Shown here piece by piece: positions 5,963 through 7,320 of a stretch of 7,320 nucleotides of DNA. Positions within the stretch are counted from its first letter, which is position 1. Each line of letters opens with the position of its first letter. Made by a program: the position numbers and the translations under genes. The notes beneath the pieces are model-generated. The model did no database searches. It was not told the DNA's origin and was given only the letters and a program-made list of their open reading frames with translations. Origin of the DNA: Kineosphaera sp039812485 (GTDB lineage: Bacteria > Actinomycetota > Actinomycetes > Actinomycetales > Dermatophilaceae); contig JBDIAP010000177.1 in NCBI GenBank assembly GCA_039812485.1, positions 1-7,320 of the forward strand, written 5' to 3'.

Positions 5963-6850
5963 TCAGCCGAGGTGCTCGATCGACCTGCGGATGCGCTCGA
6001 CGAGCGCCGGCAGCCCCACCGCGGCGCTCGAGCGCCACGTGAGGTCGGCGCCCCGGCTGAGCTCCGTCGGCTCGGGGTTGAGCTCGACGACCGGTATGCC
6101 GTGGCCGCGAGCGATCTCGGGGAGGGTCGCGGCGGGCCGGACGAGGCCGGACGTGCCGACGACGAGCACGAGATCGGCGTCGAGCGTGGCGTCCAGCGCC
6201 GCGTCGAACGCGTCCTGCGGCAGGGCTTCGCCGAACCACACGACACCGGGCCGCACCAACCCTCCGCACGAGCACGTCGGCGGGGCGAGCCGCTCGACGG
6301 GCTCGGCGGACCAGCCGATGTCCTCCAGCGCGCTCCAGCCGTCGTAGGGCTTCTCGCAGCGCGAGCAGCGCAGCGCCAGCAGGGTGCCGTGCAGGTGGGC
6401 GAGCACCGCGCTGCCCGCGCGTTCGTGCAGGTCGTCGACGTTCTGGGTGACGATGCGCACCTGGGTGTCCGGCGCGGCCGCACCGGCCCAGCGCGCCAGC
6501 GCCCCATGCCCCGCGTGCGGGTCGGCGCGGCGCACGAGACCGATGCGCCAGGCATACCAGGCCCACACGAGCTCGGGATCGGCAGCCCACGCCTGCGGGG
6601 TGGCGAGGGTCAACGGGTCGTAGCGAGCCCACAGCCCGGTGCGTCGGGCCCGGAACGTCGGGACTCCGGATTCGGCCGACATGCCCGCGCCCGTGAGCAC
6701 CGTGACCCGCCGCGCGCCGGCCGCCCACCCGAGCAGGCGCCGCGCGTCCTCCTCCGAAAGGCCCGGAAGGCCCAGGGGACCCGGCGTGCCCGGCGTGCCC
6801 GGCGTGCCCGGCGTGCCCGGCGTGCCCGGGAGATCGTCCCCGCGACTCAT
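5963..6850 (-). CDS. cobB: Sir2-family NAD-dependent protein deacylase (SIRT5/CobB type)
   Basis: A sirtuin of 295 residues that removes acyl groups from lysines using NAD+. Visible motifs are GAGMSAESGVPTFR (54-67), TQNVDDLH (135-142), catalytic His154 in HLHGT, four zinc-type cysteines (162, 165, 193, 195), RPGVVWFGE (200-208) and NPEPTELS near the C-terminus. Tyr99 and Arg102 in WYAWR match the Tyr-x-x-Arg pair that lets SIRT5/CobB proteins accept succinyl or malonyl lysine. The N-terminal ~30 residues precede the normal start of the fold and contain a Gly-Thr-Pro repeat. The ATG at 6850 overlaps the upstream stop as ATGA, which suggests translational coupling. ATG 6862, four codons earlier, is the alternative; neither has a clear ribosome-binding site. 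Targets probably include acylated metabolic enzymes, by analogy. The symbol is by family. Confidence 0.93.
   Translation of the reverse strand: MSRGDDLPGTPGTPGTPGTPGTPGPLGLPGLSEEDARRLLGWAAGARRVTVLTGAGMSAESGVPTFRARRTGLWARYDPLTLATPQAWAADPELVWAWYAWRIGLVRRADPHAGHGALARWAGAAAPDTQVRIVTQNVDDLHERAGSAVLAHLHGTLLALRCSRCEKPYDGWSALEDIGWSAEPVERLAPPTCSCGGLVRPGVVWFGEALPQDAFDAALDATLDADLVLVVGTSGLVRPAATLPEIARGHGIPVVELNPEPTELSRGADLTWRSSAAVGLPALVERIRRSIEHLG
6781..6829. repeat. 9-bp perfect tandem repeat, five copies, encoding Gly-Thr-Pro
   Basis: Five identical copies of CCGGCGTGC fill 6781-6825, followed by a partial CCGG. On the minus strand they encode (Gly-Thr-Pro)5 with identical codons GGC-ACG-CCG, at residues 9-23 of the sirtuin. 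Perfect identity points to recent expansion by slippage. Confidence 0.95.
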
Positions 6851-7236
6851 CGCCGCTGCCATTTGAGGCCGCGGGCCTGTAGCCGCGCGTGGACGGCCTC
6901 GGCGGACTCGGGTCGCCCGTCGGCATAGTCGAGCAGCAGCTCCTCGACGATCGTCGTCAGCGGCACCGACTCGAGCTCGGCCCGCGCGTGGGCGCGCGCC
7001 AGCAGCCGCGGCGGCAGCCGGAACATCGTGGGTTTGCGCGGAGCCGACGGCGCGGGCAGCTCGCTCGGCACGGGGCTGCGGCGGCCACGGGCCTTGGGCA
7101 GTCCGGCCAGCTCGACGCGCCGCCGGCGGCGGAGCACCCCGAGCGCCTCGGCCTCGGTGATCGGACCCCGATCGGGTTGCCACTGCAGGGGTTTGAGCTC
7201 GCCTGGCAGTGCCTCGGCGCGGCGGGGCTCACGCAC
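6847..7236 (-). CDS. Ribbon-helix-helix (CopG/Arc-like) protein, 5' end uncertain
   Basis: A small, very basic protein of 129 residues from GTG 7236. Residues ~69-106 have a ribbon-helix-helix layout: a short strand (PTMFRLP), a helix (PRLLARAHARAELES), a turn (VPLTT) and a second helix (IVEELLLDYADG). An Arg-rich stretch (36-53) lies before it. Such proteins bind DNA as dimers; the target is unknown. It is not clearly an antitoxin, since the partner downstream is a sirtuin and not a toxin. Its TGA overlaps the sirtuin ATG by 4 nt, so the two are probably one operon. The start is uncertain: the frame has no stop to the right edge. GTG 7236 is preferred because the first codons at the edge (such as CAA, CCT, AGT, GGA) have low third-position GC unlike the gene itself. 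A GAGG lies 11 nt before it, which is rather far. Confidence 0.65.
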   Translation of the reverse strand: MREPRRAEALPGELKPLQWQPDRGPITEAEALGVLRRRRRVELAGLPKARGRRSPVPSELPAPSAPRKPTMFRLPPRLLARAHARAELESVPLTTIVEELLLDYADGRPESAEAVHARLQARGLKWQRR

Positions 7237-7293
7237 GCTGCCGGCGGCCTCGGGATCGATCGACGGGCTCAGACCCCCGGGGCGCCCCGGGCC

Positions 7294-7320
7294 GCCAGGT
7301 TGTCCCGAACTGCCAGGTTG
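7294..7320. repeat. 18-bp direct repeat at right edge
   Basis: GCCAGGTTG occurs at 7294-7302 and 7312-7320, an 18-bp period that reaches the window edge and may continue. On the minus strand, in frame with the ribbon-helix-helix gene, it reads Gln-Pro-Gly-Ser-Ser-Gly-Gln-Pro-Gly, so glycine falls at every third position. Confidence 0.6.

Noticed and set aside
5433..6926. A minus-strand open frame of 497 codons spanning the lipoprotein 3' end and the sirtuin.
   Set aside because: It crosses two genes in a different frame and has no domain features; the sirtuin frame shows all family motifs.
5972..6928. A plus-strand open frame of 318 codons opposite the sirtuin.
   Set aside because: It mirrors the sirtuin codons in the complementary frame, has no family motif and no ribosome-binding site.
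6847..7236. A toxin-antitoxin pair with the ribbon-helix-helix protein as antitoxin.
   Set aside because: The coupled downstream gene is a full sirtuin, not a toxin, and no small toxin gene is present in the window.

Overview
The window is very GC-rich, uses GTG starts and has actinobacterial protein families throughout: an Abhydrolase_8/DUF1023 hydrolase, a TPR-AAA+ ATPase, an LppW/ORF12-like serine-hydrolase lipoprotein and a SIRT5/CobB-type sirtuin. This indicates an actinobacterium. A member of the Micrococcales (Dermatophilaceae or Intrasporangiaceae type) is a guess from composition and gene content, not a demonstrated assignment.

Layout from left to right. Bases 1-92 hold a 9-bp tandem repeat, a possible -10 element and a strong ribosome-binding site. 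A DUF1023 alpha/beta-hydrolase (93-1685, +) ends before a perfect GC hairpin. A MerR-family regulator (1788-2348, +) follows. It converges on a TPR-AAA+ ATPase (2388-4244, -) over a 39-bp gap with a hairpin. The ATPase and a beta-lactamase-fold lipoprotein (4402-5901, +) diverge from a 157-bp intergenic region. In that region each gene has a TANNNT hexamer exactly 6 nt before its GTG start, so one or both mRNAs may be leaderless. The lipoprotein converges on a Sir2-family deacylase (5963-6850, -), with a 20-bp tandem duplication and a hairpin between them. The deacylase start overlaps, as ATGA, the stop of an upstream ribbon-helix-helix protein (6847-7236, -), whose frame stays open to the right edge.

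The genes look like housekeeping or accessory single units, apart from the coupled ribbon-helix-helix/sirtuin pair. I see no mobile element, CRISPR array, RNA gene or recognisable defence island. The most unusual property is shared across genes. Most of the proteins carry low-complexity linkers or tails, several of them encoded by tandem repeats whose unit is a multiple of three (9, 15 or 18 bp), as if in-frame minisatellites were growing inside genes. The second point of interest is the AAA+ ATPase, which departs from the classical Walker B and sensor-1 sequences and has a disordered region of about 260 residues between its TPR-like and ATPase domains.
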